Shown: piece after piece, positions 8,959 to 17,856 of the stretch | Position numbering within the stretch: position 1 is the stretch's first letter | Layout: every line of letters begins with the position of its first letter | Notes under the pieces: model-generated | The model's database searches: none | What the model was told of the DNA's origin: nothing | Seen by the model: only the letters and a program-made list of their open reading frames with translations | Origin: Kordia sp. SMS9 | GTDB taxonomy: Bacteria; Bacteroidota; Bacteroidia; Flavobacteriales; Flavobacteriaceae | NCBI RefSeq assembly: GCF_003352465.1 | Contig: NZ_CP031153.1 | Span: forward strand, 4,674,001 to 4,738,000 | Reading direction: 5' to 3' | Length of the DNA: 64,000 nucleotides | Translations under genes and position numbers: made by a program

Positions 8959-11900
8959 ATGCCAAAAGCTGAAAAATTTAGTAGTTGGATACTATTTATT
9001 TGCCTATTTTTAGCATACACTATTTCTGCCCCAAACACCATTGCTTTCTGGGATAGTCCCGAATTTATAGCCAGCAATTATACACTACAAGCATCACATC
9101 CTGCGGGTGCTCCTTTTTACACTATTCTATGCAAAGTTGTATTGTCATTTTTTCCTGCTGGCAAAGCAGCTTTGGTCACCAACTTGATTTCTTCCTTTTT
9201 TGGAGCCTTGACATGTACACTCTTATTTAGAATCACTTTAAATATAGCGAGAAGGATACTTTCTGTTACTGAACGTAAAACTATGACTACAATTCCACTA
9301 CTTTCAGGAATTGTGGCGGCGCTAACACTTGCCTTTTCTGATAGTTTTTGGACGGCAGCTACCGAAGCCGAAGTATACACATTATCATTTGCGTTAATGG
9401 CTGGAATGATCTTTTTAATGTTATTGTGGGAACAAACAACCGATCGCACAAAAGAAATAAAATATGCGCTGTTTGTAGCTTTCTTGTTGGGAATTGCCAC
9501 AGGCGTTCACTTGATCACGATTGCAATTGTAATTCCATTTTCTATACTCATCGCACATAAAAAATTTGGACTTACATTCAAGACATTTTGCATTGCCATC
9601 TTCTTTGGTTGCGCAGCTTTTGTCGTTATCTATAGTTTTATTGTTCAAGGATTGATCAAACTAACGAATTCATTGGATATCTGGCTTATCAATTCGTTTG
9701 AAATACCTTTAAATTCTGGCATTATTGCTATTTTTCTTATGATAGCACTAAGTGTCAGCAGTGTGTTATTTCTCACTAAAAAAAGACGCAAAACTCAATG
9801 GCACCATGCCGTTTTAGGATTGATATTTTTCTTGATTGGGATGAGTTCCTTTTTGATGCCATTACAACGATCTGATGTAAATTTACTGATTGCAGATAGT
9901 ATAAAAAATAGTAATAAAATGCTGCAATACGTACGTGCTGAGCAATTTGGTGTAGGTGCCATTCCGTTACTAAAAGGACCTGTGTTCAACGCGCCTTTAG
10001 ATAAAGACATCGCTTTTGTCGATGGAAAACCTGCCTACAGTTACAATGAGAGTGTAGAGAAATACGAAATGGTACATGATGGAAAATTTAAAGAAGTAAA
10101 GTATTCGGATGAATTTACCATGTTTTTTCCGCGAATGTTCGACAAAGGTGATGCAGAAAAATACAAAGCTTGGACGCCCATTTTTGGAGAACCCATCAAC
10201 TATCCTGTGCGCGGCGAACTCGTTACGATTAACAAACCTACGTTTACCGAAAACTTGAGTTTCTTTATCAACTATCAAGTGATTTGGTTGAATGCGCGGT
10301 ATTTATTTTGGAATTTTATCGGAAGACAAAACGATCATCACGGTTTAGGCTATATTAAAGATGGCAATTGGATCAGTGGTATTGGTGTTTTCGACGGAAG
10401 TCGTATCGGAGAACAAGCCTTTATTCCTGAGTTTTACAAGAATCATAAAGGAAATGATGCGTATTATTTTTTACCATTCATCTTGGGAATTTTAGGCTTT
10501 TTGGCACTTTGGAAACACAAACACTATTTTTGGATGACCTTGCTCCTGTTCCTCACTTTCGGAATTGGAATTACCATTTATGTCAATCCAGTTCCATCAA
10601 GTATTTTGATCCGCGAGCGTGATTATATTTTTATAGGTTCATTTGTAATTTTTGCATTGTGGATTGGTCTCTCGGTAGTATTTCTCACGAAAGTGCTAAC
10701 AGCCATCAAAAAACCAAAAATCCGCTTAGGAATTGTTGCCGGATTCGTATTATTAGCTGCTCCATTACAATTACTCGCAAAAGGTTGGGACAATCACCAG
10801 CGCGGACATGATGAGTTTGCGTATCACTTTGGAAAAGCGTACTTAGATGCCTGTCCCGAACAAGCTATTTTAATTACCGATGGCGATAATATGACCTTTC
10901 CGTTGTGGTATTTGCAACAGGTGGAAGGCTATCGTACCGATGTTCGTGTCATCAATTTTGACCAATTAAATATTGATACGCATATTGATAATTTAAAGAA
11001 AACTTCGTACGATTCCAAACCAATTACCATTGACCTCAACCGCGATTTTTATGTGAGTGGTATTGAAAAATTAATTCCTTTACAGGAAGAAACGAAAGAT
11101 CCTGCGGTGTTGCCAATTTTGTTTAATTTTTTTAAGAAAGAAAATACTAAAATTAACTGGAATGGACGCATGCGACCGTATATTCCGTCCACAACATTTT
11201 CAATTCCGATTGATACGTTGAAAATCAAAAAGCAATTCAATCCTAAGCAATTAAATGCTTCTTATACAACCGCAATTACATGGCAACATGCAAAGAAATT
11301 TTATGGTTTAAACGAAATTGTGTTGATGAATTTGTTACAAAATAATATCAACGATCGTCCGATTTGCTTTGCAAGCAACGGAAAAAAACGCCATCAAATT
11401 GGCTTAGAACCGTATTTAATTCAGCACGTAATGGTAAACATTTTGGCACCGATACAACGAACAGATTCAAAACTAAATCCAAAAATCGTAGATACCGAAA
11501 TGATGTATCCGTATATCATGAATCAAGTGCGATTTGAAGGTTTGCAAGAAGATTCAAAATTTATTCGCAATGAGAATGTTACCTATTCGCGAGAAATTTT
11601 ACGTCAACATTATTACTTTCTAGCGCAAGCATTGTTGGAAGAAGGAAACACGCAAAAAGCCATCGAAGTTTTGGATAAATGCAATATGCTTTTCCCCAAC
11701 AAAACGGTACCATTCAAACAATTCGCGTATGCCATTGGAAAGTTGTATGTTCGTGCAGGAAAAGGAAAAAAAGGCACTGAAATTTGTAAAACTGCCATGC
11801 AGAATATTTGGGACGAATTGCAATGGATGATATCTTTTGATCCGCCAAATCCGATCATTAATTTACGTCACGCCTACCGATTGAAAGAAATCTATTTTCA

Positions 11901-12012
11901 AATGATGCAGCAGTTTCCAAGCGGCATCAAAAACGCGCCTGTAAGTGAGGAAACTTTTCGTGGATTTGACGCATCGTTTCAAACATGGCAACAACGAAAC
12001 TGGCCATACTAA
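8959..12012 (+). CDS. DUF2723 membrane glycosyltransferase (GT117-like, protein O-mannosyltransferase TMEM260 type)
   Basis: The protein has 1017 residues. The N-terminus carries the DUF2723 hallmark: a first helix followed by NTIAFWDSPEFIASNYTLQ and ASHPAGAPFY, with the acidic residues DSPE expected to be catalytic as in GT-C enzymes. Hydrophobic helices run to about residue 330 and again from about 510 to 620. The C-terminal third is soluble, with the ITDGDNMTFPLWYLQ motif typical of the family, and ends in TPR-like helices (QKAIEVLDKC...). Family members are polyprenyl-phosphate-sugar-dependent transferases; in Bacteroidota they are linked to protein O-glycosylation, which remains an inference here. 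The methyltransferase gene begins 11 nt after its stop. Confidence 0.85.
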   Translation: MPKAEKFSSWILFICLFLAYTISAPNTIAFWDSPEFIASNYTLQASHPAGAPFYTILCKVVLSFFPAGKAALVTNLISSFFGALTCTLLFRITLNIARRILSVTERKTMTTIPLLSGIVAALTLAFSDSFWTAATEAEVYTLSFALMAGMIFLMLLWEQTTDRTKEIKYALFVAFLLGIATGVHLITIAIVIPFSILIAHKKFGLTFKTFCIAIFFGCAAFVVIYSFIVQGLIKLTNSLDIWLINSFEIPLNSGIIAIFLMIALSVSSVLFLTKKRRKTQWHHAVLGLIFFLIGMSSFLMPLQRSDVNLLIADSIKNSNKMLQYVRAEQFGVGAIPLLKGPVFNAPLDKDIAFVDGKPAYSYNESVEKYEMVHDGKFKEVKYSDEFTMFFPRMFDKGDAEKYKAWTPIFGEPINYPVRGELVTINKPTFTENLSFFINYQVIWLNARYLFWNFIGRQNDHHGLGYIKDGNWISGIGVFDGSRIGEQAFIPEFYKNHKGNDAYYFLPFILGILGFLALWKHKHYFWMTLLLFLTFGIGITIYVNPVPSSILIRERDYIFIGSFVIFALWIGLSVVFLTKVLTAIKKPKIRLGIVAGFVLLAAPLQLLAKGWDNHQRGHDEFAYHFGKAYLDACPEQAILITDGDNMTFPLWYLQQVEGYRTDVRVINFDQLNIDTHIDNLKKTSYDSKPITIDLNRDFYVSGIEKLIPLQEETKDPAVLPILFNFFKKENTKINWNGRMRPYIPSTTFSIPIDTLKIKKQFNPKQLNASYTTAITWQHAKKFYGLNEIVLMNLLQNNINDRPICFASNGKKRHQIGLEPYLIQHVMVNILAPIQRTDSKLNPKIVDTEMMYPYIMNQVRFEGLQEDSKFIRNENVTYSREILRQHYYFLAQALLEEGNTQKAIEVLDKCNMLFPNKTVPFKQFAYAIGKLYVRAGKGKKGTEICKTAMQNIWDELQWMISFDPPNPIINLRHAYRLKEIYFQMMQQFPSGIKNAPVSEETFRGFDASFQTWQQRNWPY

Positions 12013-12023
12013 TTCCCCTAACT

Positions 12024-12794
12024 ATGTTATTTTCAACCGAAGTTACTTCTTCAAAAATTATTTCCGACAATCCGCTATTTCAACGTACGTTAAAAGCGTA
12101 CCATTTGGTAGCACCACACATTCATGGAAACGTACTAGAAATTGGTTGTGGTGAAGGGTATGGTGTGGAATTATTGTATAAAAATGCGGATCAATTGACC
12201 TTGATTGACAAATCGCCCTACACAGCAGAACTGATTAATGATAAATATCCAAACACAACAATTATTCAAGAGAAAATTCCGCCATTAACGCAATTAAAAT
12301 CAAATAGTTTTGATGTGGTGGTTTCTTTTCAAGTAATTGAACATATTAAAGAAGCTGGGTTGTATTTGGAAGAAATTCATCGTGTATTGAAACCGAATGG
12401 AAAAGCCTATATTTCTACACCAAACGCACTAAAAACCATTGCGCGAAATCCGTGGCATTATAAAGAATATACTTTTGAAAGTCTGTCTACTATCATTGAA
12501 AAAACCTTTGCAAAGTATCGTATAGAAGCCATTTGTGGCAATGAAAAAACAGATGCGTATTATGAAAAAAATCAAAAATCGGTCGCACGTTTTTTACGCT
12601 ATGATATTTTCAACTTAGAACATAAAATTCCTGCATGGTTATTGCAAATTCCGTATGAAATTGCCAATCGGATGAATCGAAAAAAATTGCTCAACAAAAA
12701 TCCTGATTTGGTCAATAGTATTACGTTGGAAGATTATTCATTAGACAAACATTCTGAAGCTACGCTAGATTTCTTTTGTACGCTTTTGAAATAG
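12024..12794 (+). CDS. Class I SAM-dependent methyltransferase
   Basis: The protein has 256 residues from the ATG at 12024. An in-frame ATG at 11985 would overlap the upstream gene by 28 nt and add a poorly conserved-looking MATTKLAILIPLT, so I prefer 12024 (protein begins MLFSTEVTSSKI). Motif I is VLEIGCGEGYG near 37-47, the post-I acidic residue is in LTLIDKS, motif II/III is FDVVVSFQVIEHI, and the post-motif is RVLKPNGKAYISTPN. This is a Methyltransf_11/23-type fold. Its substrate is unknown, but position directly behind a DUF2723 glycosyltransferase suggests modification of a glycan or glycolipid; that is inference. Confidence 0.82.
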   Translation: MLFSTEVTSSKIISDNPLFQRTLKAYHLVAPHIHGNVLEIGCGEGYGVELLYKNADQLTLIDKSPYTAELINDKYPNTTIIQEKIPPLTQLKSNSFDVVVSFQVIEHIKEAGLYLEEIHRVLKPNGKAYISTPNALKTIARNPWHYKEYTFESLSTIIEKTFAKYRIEAICGNEKTDAYYEKNQKSVARFLRYDIFNLEHKIPAWLLQIPYEIANRMNRKKLLNKNPDLVNSITLEDYSLDKHSEATLDFFCTLLK

Positions 12795-12840
12795 ATTTTA
12801 GACCGCTGCGCTGCTAGATTTTAGATCGCTTAGACGCACT
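12795..12840 (+). repeat. Stop-adjacent intergenic tag repeat (TTTTAGATCGCT family)
   Basis: The methyltransferase stop codon is followed at once by two tagged units, ATTTTAGACCGCT and ATTTTAGATCGCT, each next to GC-rich GCTGCGCTGC/AGACGC. Related sequences follow the plus-strand stops at 24293, 26588, 39568 and 47895. Confidence 0.5.
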
Positions 12841-12957
12841 TTGTTTTTAGAGGTGTTGGATGTTGGAAAAATTTAAAATTCAACATTAAAACTTAAAATT
12901 ACTTTCGCATTCAAAATATTCTCAACTGCGCTCGAATTGACATTTGATACTTTCAAC

Positions 12958-12994
12958 AAAAAAAGCTCCACAAAATAAACTGTGAAGCTTTTAA
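12958..12994 (-). terminator. Rho-independent terminator of the SCO/YHYH/ECF operon
   Basis: AAAAGCT-CACA pairs with TGTG-AGCTTTT around a short A-rich loop, with one C/A mismatch in the stem. It is about 22 nt behind the SCO gene stop, and a run of T residues follows on the minus strand. Confidence 0.65.
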
Positions 12995-13015
12995 GGAACT
13001 GATGAAAACCAAACT

Positions 13016-13696
13016 TCATTCCTTTTTCAATGTTTTTATATCAGCAATTAGCTGTTGTACTGACGTTTTGTTCAATCCGTTGTAAATACCTCTTATTTGC
13101 CTGTTTTTATCAATCAATACAAAATTTTCAGTGTGTAAAAAATCGTCATCGGTTTTGGTCTCGCCTAAATCTTCTTCCACAAAATAATAGTTTCGACCTA
13201 AGTCGTATATCTGAGAACGATCGCCTGTGACTAAATGCCACTTTTTACTGTCAATTCCTTTCGTTTCCGCATATCGTTTCAACACTGGAACAGAATCTAT
13301 TTTCGGTGTGACGGAATGCGACAATAATAAAATTTCGCTGTCTTCTTTAAATTCTTGTTGCAAAATGTCCATATTCGCCGTCATTTTTGGGCAAATTCCA
13401 GGACAAGTGGTAAAGAAAAAATCCGTAATGTAAATTTTATCATTGAACGTAGCTTCCGTAATAGTTTCTCCATCTTGATTCGTAAGATTAAACGCTGGAA
13501 TTTGATGAAATGCTTCTTGTGCAGCACTTCCTTTTTCAAACCAATACGGCGTAAAAGATGCTTCTTGATAATACGGCAAACTCGCGACACGACTGCCAAG
13601 TTGTTTTTTTTCATTTTTACAACTAATCAAAGTGAAAAAAGCCAATAATACTACACTATAATTCTTTTGTTTGAACAATTTCTTTTTGTAATTCAT
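13016..13696 (-). CDS. SCO1/SenC family copper-binding lipoprotein
   Basis: The protein has 226 residues. The lipobox is TLISC with acylated Cys26. The thioredoxin-like SCO domain has the CPGIC motif (Cys98, Cys102) and the distal copper ligand His188 in DFLHTENFVLID; all three copper ligands are present. SCO proteins deliver copper to the CuA site of cytochrome oxidase or act as thiol reductases. It is the last gene of a seven-gene minus-strand operon, and its 5' end overlaps the upstream MORN gene by 41 nt, implying translational coupling. Association with an ECF sigma and a Spy-like sensor suggests metal- or redox-stress control. Confidence 0.9.
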   Translation of the reverse strand: MNYKKKLFKQKNYSVVLLAFFTLISCKNEKKQLGSRVASLPYYQEASFTPYWFEKGSAAQEAFHQIPAFNLTNQDGETITEATFNDKIYITDFFFTTCPGICPKMTANMDILQQEFKEDSEILLLSHSVTPKIDSVPVLKRYAETKGIDSKKWHLVTGDRSQIYDLGRNYYFVEEDLGETKTDDDFLHTENFVLIDKNRQIRGIYNGLNKTSVQQLIADIKTLKKE

Positions 13697-14318
13697 AACA
13701 CAATCCTGATCGTTTTAAGCCAAAAATTCGTCCATTTTTAGCTTCATAATTGTTAAATAATTTTCCATTCTTTCGCCATGCTTGCTGCAAACCTGCTGCT
13801 TTTCCGTTAACGATAGTCAGACGTTTGAATTTTTCGCCTGTTATATACCATTGTTCCTGCACGCCATGTACAACTCCATCGCTATGATTGGAGATTGATC
13901 GCAAGTTTCCATTTCGCCACCATGTTTTGGAAATTCCGTGTTGTTTTCCAGCTACATAAGTTGCTTCAAAACTTAGCAAACCATCCAAAAACCACTTTTT
14001 GCGTACGCCGTTCCGTTTTCCTGCCACATATATAGTACGTTCAGAAACCACACCGTTTTCATAGGTTGCTTCTAAAACGCCCGTAAAAGGCTTGTTTTGA
14101 TAATAATACAATCCCAAAGTAGCATTAAGCGTTAGTTTTTCTTTAGAAACGACTACCGAAGTGTTCGAGGAAACAGCTTCGGCAATCATTTCTTTTTCTT
14201 GGGAATTTTGTCCACACGAAGTCAACAAAAGTACCACTAACCCAAGAAGTCTTAAAAAACTATTGAACGCTACTTGCTGTCCCTTGATAATTGCCTGGAA
14301 ATAATATATAATACGCAT
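13656..14318 (-). CDS. MORN/YwqK-type repeat lipoprotein
   Basis: The protein has 220 residues. Lipobox LLTSC with Cys35 follows a long N-terminus. The body is a series of MORN-like units (GVLEATYENGVVSERTIYV, NGVRKKWFLDG, HGISKTWWRNG, HGVQEQWYITG, AGLQQAWRKNG), as in the family commonly labelled toxin-antitoxin YwqK antitoxin. That name is historical and no toxin gene is adjacent. The only reasonable ATG (14318) overlaps the upstream YHYH gene by 59 nt and the stop end overlaps the SCO gene by 41 nt, so three genes are compressed together. It probably is an envelope-anchored protein with unknown partners. Confidence 0.75.
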   Translation of the reverse strand: MRIIYYFQAIIKGQQVAFNSFLRLLGLVVLLLTSCGQNSQEKEMIAEAVSSNTSVVVSKEKLTLNATLGLYYYQNKPFTGVLEATYENGVVSERTIYVAGKRNGVRKKWFLDGLLSFEATYVAGKQHGISKTWWRNGNLRSISNHSDGVVHGVQEQWYITGEKFKRLTIVNGKAAGLQQAWRKNGKLFNNYEAKNGRIFGLKRSGLCYELQKEIVQTKEL

Positions 14319-15078
14319 TCAAATAAAGTTCGTTTTGTATGTGATAATGATATTCAGTTTCGTCTGTATGTTGTGTTGTGCTTGCATGTCCTCCAGAAGC
14401 ATCCAAATCCGTTGGGTAGGTTCCTGTAGAATTACATTTTCTACCATACAAGAAAAAACCGTCTGCTATAATTCCTATCAATTTTTCATCGTCATCCGAC
14501 CATGCTTTTGGCTCTAAATGATAATGGTAACTTTGCGGTCCGGTATGCGCTGCGGTATAATCTAAAGAACCTACAGCATTGTCTAAAGGCACATTTGGAC
14601 CTTCTTCATCATTGTAAATCATTCCGCCCGAAACTGCAATTCCAATTGCGCCTAAACCTGTAGCACTTGAATTGGAAGCCAACGTAGGATTTGCAGAAAC
14701 CGTCAACGAATACGAACCATTGAAATCATCAATATTTCCTGGAGCCATATCTTCAAACGAAGTAACTGTCGGCGCTACAAATAATGGATGATCTTCGGCT
14801 GCTGCTGGAGTTCCCATTCTTGCGGTTGTGTTTGACCAATAGGGAGACGTATGATTAGGTCTTCCATTGCTTTCTATTTCCACATTGGAACCGTTAAGCA
14901 TAATAGTAACATTAGTAGTGTCAAATTCGCTAAAAGCGGCGTGCAACGTTGCTGTGTCTCCGCCTCCATCAGTTGGTGTTGTCGTTGTCGTTGTAGCGTC
15001 GTCGTCACTTCCGCAAGCAACTATAAAAACTACGGAAATTAGCGCTAAGAGTACGACTATTAAAGATTTTCTATTCAT
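14260..15078 (-). CDS. YHYH-domain lipoprotein
   Basis: The protein has 272 residues. Lipobox VACG with Cys22, followed by an acidic and Thr-rich linker. Two literal YHYH tetrapeptides are present, at 184-187 (QSYHYHLEP) and 243-246 (TEYHYHIQN), and a central AIGIAVSGGMIYNDEEGPN segment, which match the YHYH family (PF14240). The paired Tyr-His-Tyr-His sites look like metal or heme ligands; in this operon with SCO, copper is the simplest guess. A 77-nt gap containing AT-rich and heptamer repeats separates it from the next YHYH gene upstream. Confidence 0.85.
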   Translation of the reverse strand: MNRKSLIVVLLALISVVFIVACGSDDDATTTTTTPTDGGGDTATLHAAFSEFDTTNVTIMLNGSNVEIESNGRPNHTSPYWSNTTARMGTPAAAEDHPLFVAPTVTSFEDMAPGNIDDFNGSYSLTVSANPTLASNSSATGLGAIGIAVSGGMIYNDEEGPNVPLDNAVGSLDYTAAHTGPQSYHYHLEPKAWSDDDEKLIGIIADGFFLYGRKCNSTGTYPTDLDASGGHASTTQHTDETEYHYHIQNELYLNAYYILFPGNYQGTASSVQ

Positions 15079-15123
15079 GTGTTATTTGTTAATTTGTTAA
15101 TTTGTTTTTTTGTCAATTTGTGG

Positions 15124-15151
15124 AACTAGCAACTAGCAACTAGCAACTAGC
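15124..15151. repeat. Four tandem AACTAGC heptamers
   Basis: Exactly four head-to-tail copies of AACTAGC lie in the 77-nt gap between the two YHYH genes, preceded by TTAATTTG-type 8-mers. Slippage could change spacing within the operon. Confidence 0.8.
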
Positions 15152-15155
15152 AAAC

Positions 15156-16319
15156 CTAATGTCTTCCGCCGCGTTGTCCTCGTTGTCTTCCTTGTGGTTT
15201 TGGAGCATTTTCTAATTCTTCCTGTGTGATAAAACCATCTTCGTTAGCATCTACTTTTGTAAAATCGCGTTGCAATGGTCCTTTGACTTCTTTTTTGCTT
15301 AATTTCCCATCACCATTTGCGTCCATTTGTTCCATAATTTGTGCAACACTTGGACGTTCTCCGTTGTTTCTTCCGCGTTCTCTGTTTGGAAAACCATTAG
15401 ATCCGCCGCGCATTCCGCCACCTACTTTAAAGGTTTTATTTGGTGTTCCGAAGAAAAATCGTGGTAAGGATGGAAAACTGTCTGTTATGACATAATAATA
15501 GGTTCCATCTGGGAATTCGGGTGTTTTTCCAAAACGTCCGTTGGCTTCATCCAAATCGCCGTGTCCTTCTATATATTCAAAATCACGTACATAAGTTCCG
15601 TCATACGCACCGTTTGGTGCAGAAATTCCATCGCCCGGACGATTTCCTTCTCTTAATTTGTAACTAGATGTCAATTCGATTATCTGAGTGCTTTCTGCGG
15701 AAGCGTACCCATATTTATAATACATAGGAAAACCATCTGCTGCCCAACCGATTAAAAACATACTATTTTCTTTCGCTTGTTGCAGCAATCCCCACGGTGT
15801 TCCATGATAGTGATATTCGCCTGTGGGTTGTACATGTGCATTGTTGCAATCGTCTCCCAAATCAACATTGGTACTCAAGGCTTCTTTAGCCCAAGCCATG
15901 TTCAGTTGGCGCGTGTTTGGGTTTATGAAAAATTCCATTGCCGTCGGTTCCATTTTTACACCATTCATCGCGACACCAAAAACGTACTCAGGTCTTCCTT
16001 GCCCTAACATTCCTTCACTGTAGACAGATGTTAGTTTTTTGTTCTTTTTTGGTCTGAGTGCGACTTTGTAAGTTTTGTTTTGAGGAGCAATTTTGTTTGG
16101 ATTTCCTGCATTTGGGAAACTTCCTGTAGCGTGTTTTGGAATGGCGTTCGATTTGATAACGCGGTATTTTCCTTGTTTCGTGATAGAGACTTCACTTTTG
16201 TACTTTACCATTTCGGTACATTCGTAACCATCGGTTACCGAAAAGGTGTTTGTGGTGGTTTCTTGAGCGAATGTTGCAAACGCCATCAAGAGAAAAATAG
16301 GTGTGATTTTATAGTGCAT
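15156..16319 (-). CDS. YHYH protein with two C-terminal EF-hands
   Basis: The protein has 387 residues with a cleavable signal peptide (MHYKITPIFLLMAFATFAQ). The YHYH motif is at 169-172 in TGEYHYHGTPWG, with surrounding family sequence MFLIGWAADGFPMYYKYG. The tail carries two canonical EF-hand loops, DANGDGKLSKKE (333-344) and DANEDGFITQEE (357-368), then a basic Gly/Arg/Gln-rich end. It is therefore a periplasmic or secreted protein that may bind calcium in addition to the metal held by the YHYH site. It is paralogous to the downstream YHYH lipoprotein but longer. Confidence 0.85.
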   Translation of the reverse strand: MHYKITPIFLLMAFATFAQETTTNTFSVTDGYECTEMVKYKSEVSITKQGKYRVIKSNAIPKHATGSFPNAGNPNKIAPQNKTYKVALRPKKNKKLTSVYSEGMLGQGRPEYVFGVAMNGVKMEPTAMEFFINPNTRQLNMAWAKEALSTNVDLGDDCNNAHVQPTGEYHYHGTPWGLLQQAKENSMFLIGWAADGFPMYYKYGYASAESTQIIELTSSYKLREGNRPGDGISAPNGAYDGTYVRDFEYIEGHGDLDEANGRFGKTPEFPDGTYYYVITDSFPSLPRFFFGTPNKTFKVGGGMRGGSNGFPNRERGRNNGERPSVAQIMEQMDANGDGKLSKKEVKGPLQRDFTKVDANEDGFITQEELENAPKPQGRQRGQRGGRH

Positions 16320-16387
16320 ACGAAAAGAGTTTCATCTTGTTATTTTGTAGTTAGATGTGATCTTTTCGAAAAACTTGTGCGAAAATT

Positions 16388-16834
16388 TTATTTTTTTGTT
16401 TTTTTTCTTCCGTGTCGCTTCAAAGCGTGTTGAATTAATGTATTAAAACGTTCACGTTGTTCGTCAGTACAAATTTTTTGAACTTCTTTGAAATGATAGA
16501 ATGTTTTCAGATCTTTTTGCCGTTCTTTTTCACCAATTTGATTTGTGATGTCGTCTATTTTCGCTTTGTCAACCGTTGTTTCAGAAATTTCTGCAAATAG
16601 GGCATCTTTCAGTTTTTTGATATCTCGTGAAATAGTCATCATCGCTTCATGATGTACATCGTTTATGGTTGAAAACTGCTGCATTTGTGCTTCATCAAAT
16701 TGTAATTCTTTTGCAATAAATTTTCCTGGATTTGCGCCTCTTGGTGGTTTATCTCCGAAAATTTTGAACATAAAGAAACCATTCATCACAACGAGAAATA
16801 TCAATAAAATATATAAAAAGGTATTTTTTTTCAT
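16388..16834 (-). CDS. Spy/CpxP-like periplasmic (heavy-metal sensor) protein
   Basis: The protein has 148 residues. A single N-terminal hydrophobic helix (residues 6-25) anchors a charged, helical domain with the LQFDEAQMQQFSTINDVHHEAM pattern and an EQRERFNTLIQ segment, like Spy/CpxP/CnrX periplasmic sensors. The His pair in DVHHEAM could bind metal. The gene follows the anti-sigma candidate by 14 nt, so it likely acts as the periplasmic sensor of the ECF system, as CnrX does for CnrY/CnrH. This role is inferred from synteny and fold. Confidence 0.78.
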   Translation of the reverse strand: MKKNTFLYILLIFLVVMNGFFMFKIFGDKPPRGANPGKFIAKELQFDEAQMQQFSTINDVHHEAMMTISRDIKKLKDALFAEISETTVDKAKIDDITNQIGEKERQKDLKTFYHFKEVQKICTDEQRERFNTLIQHALKRHGRKKTKK

Positions 16835-16848
16835 CAGTTTCTGTGGGT

Positions 16849-17163
16849 TTAATTGAATAATGATTGATTTTCTCCTTCGTTTAATTCGTACATCGTTGCG
16901 AATTCTGAAATGTTTTCATTGTATTCCGTTTTTGTCATTTGATAGATTCCAAACACATTGATCAACAATACACACACTAAGGTTGCCAATTGTAATTGTG
17001 GCGTAAACCAACTAAAACCTGTTGCCACAGTTTCTTCTTTTTCTGAGAATAAACGCTGCATGGTTTTATCTTTGAAAAAAGGAGAAACGTTCACCGCATC
17101 GATCGTATTTAAAACGTCGAAAGTAGCGTCAATTTTCTGATTAATATCTTTTGGTTTGTTCAT
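16849..17163 (-). CDS. Small single-pass membrane protein, candidate anti-sigma factor
   Basis: The protein has 104 residues: a cytoplasmic N-terminal half of about 50 residues (KIDATFDVLNTIDAVNVSPFFKDKTMQRLF), one transmembrane helix near 58-76 (LATLVCVLLINVFGIYQM) and a short acidic external tail. No named domain is recognisable. It lies 38 nt behind the sigma gene and 14 nt before the Spy-like gene, the position occupied by membrane anti-sigma factors such as CnrY. Function is inferred from position and topology. Confidence 0.65.
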   Translation of the reverse strand: MNKPKDINQKIDATFDVLNTIDAVNVSPFFKDKTMQRLFSEKEETVATGFSWFTPQLQLATLVCVLLINVFGIYQMTKTEYNENISEFATMYELNEGENQSLFN

Positions 17164-17201
17164 AACTTTATATTAGATGCGAATTTTATACAAAACTTGC
17201 G

Positions 17202-17780
17202 TTAGATTTCATTTTTATAAAAATTTGCTAATATTTTTTGTAAATTTTTCTTGGCGCGAAACATCAAGGATTCCACAGATGAAACGCTTTTCTCTGTAAT
17301 TTCGGCAACTTCCTTATAGGGTAAACCATCAATTTTATGCAAGGTAAATACAATACGTTGCGCTTCGGGCAATTGATGAATGGCTTTGAATATGGTTTCG
17401 CTTTTTTCTTTATTTTCTAATAAAATTCCTGGATGATTCATTTCTGTAAAATACGAGGTTTTATCAAGCGGAATTTCATTTCCAAAAATAGATTGCATAA
17501 AGGCAAACCGTTTTTTGGTGTTCTTTTTTCGGATAAATTCCAACGATTTATTGGTTGAAATTCGATAGATCCACGTGGATAATTTAGAATTTCCTTTAAA
17601 CGTATGAATCGATCGGAATACTTCTACAAATACTTCTTGCGCTATGTCTTCTGCATCTTCTTTATTGGGCACAAACGACAAACAGGTATGAAATACACGC
17701 TGCTCATATTCAGTGATGAGGCGACTGTAAGCAGCCTGTTTTTCTTCCCGTAAATCGTTAATAAATGTAGTTTCGTCCAA
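17202..17780 (-). CDS. ECF RNA polymerase sigma factor
   Basis: The protein has 192 residues. Region 2 has EDAEDIAQEVFVEVFRSIHTFKGNSKLSTWIYRISTNKSLEFIRKKN, and region 4 has EAQRIVFTLHKIDGLPYKEVAEITEKSVSSVESLMFRAKKNLQ, the helix-turn-helix that reads the -35 element. The chosen start at 17780 is a TTG, since no ATG occurs between it and the conserved region 2. It is the first gene of the SCO/YHYH operon, which suggests self-controlled expression released when the downstream membrane proteins sense a signal. It is divergent from the RsmB gene, with 76 nt between the starts. Confidence 0.92.
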   Translation of the reverse strand: MDETTFINDLREEKQAAYSRLITEYEQRVFHTCLSFVPNKEDAEDIAQEVFVEVFRSIHTFKGNSKLSTWIYRISTNKSLEFIRKKNTKKRFAFMQSIFGNEIPLDKTSYFTEMNHPGILLENKEKSETIFKAIHQLPEAQRIVFTLHKIDGLPYKEVAEITEKSVSSVESLMFRAKKNLQKILANFYKNEI

Positions 17781-17830
17781 AGAATTTATTTGATTGTTTA
17801 AATTAACTAAAAAATATAAACATAAAACAA

Positions 17831-17838
17831 TACCTTTG
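17831..17838 (+). promoter_or_regulatory. -7 box TACCTTTG of the RsmB-like gene
   Basis: A perfect match to TAnnTTTG ends 18 nt before the ATG at 17857. No good -33 TTG is at the standard distance. Confidence 0.45.
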
Positions 17839-17856
17839 CGCTTTAATTTGAATTAC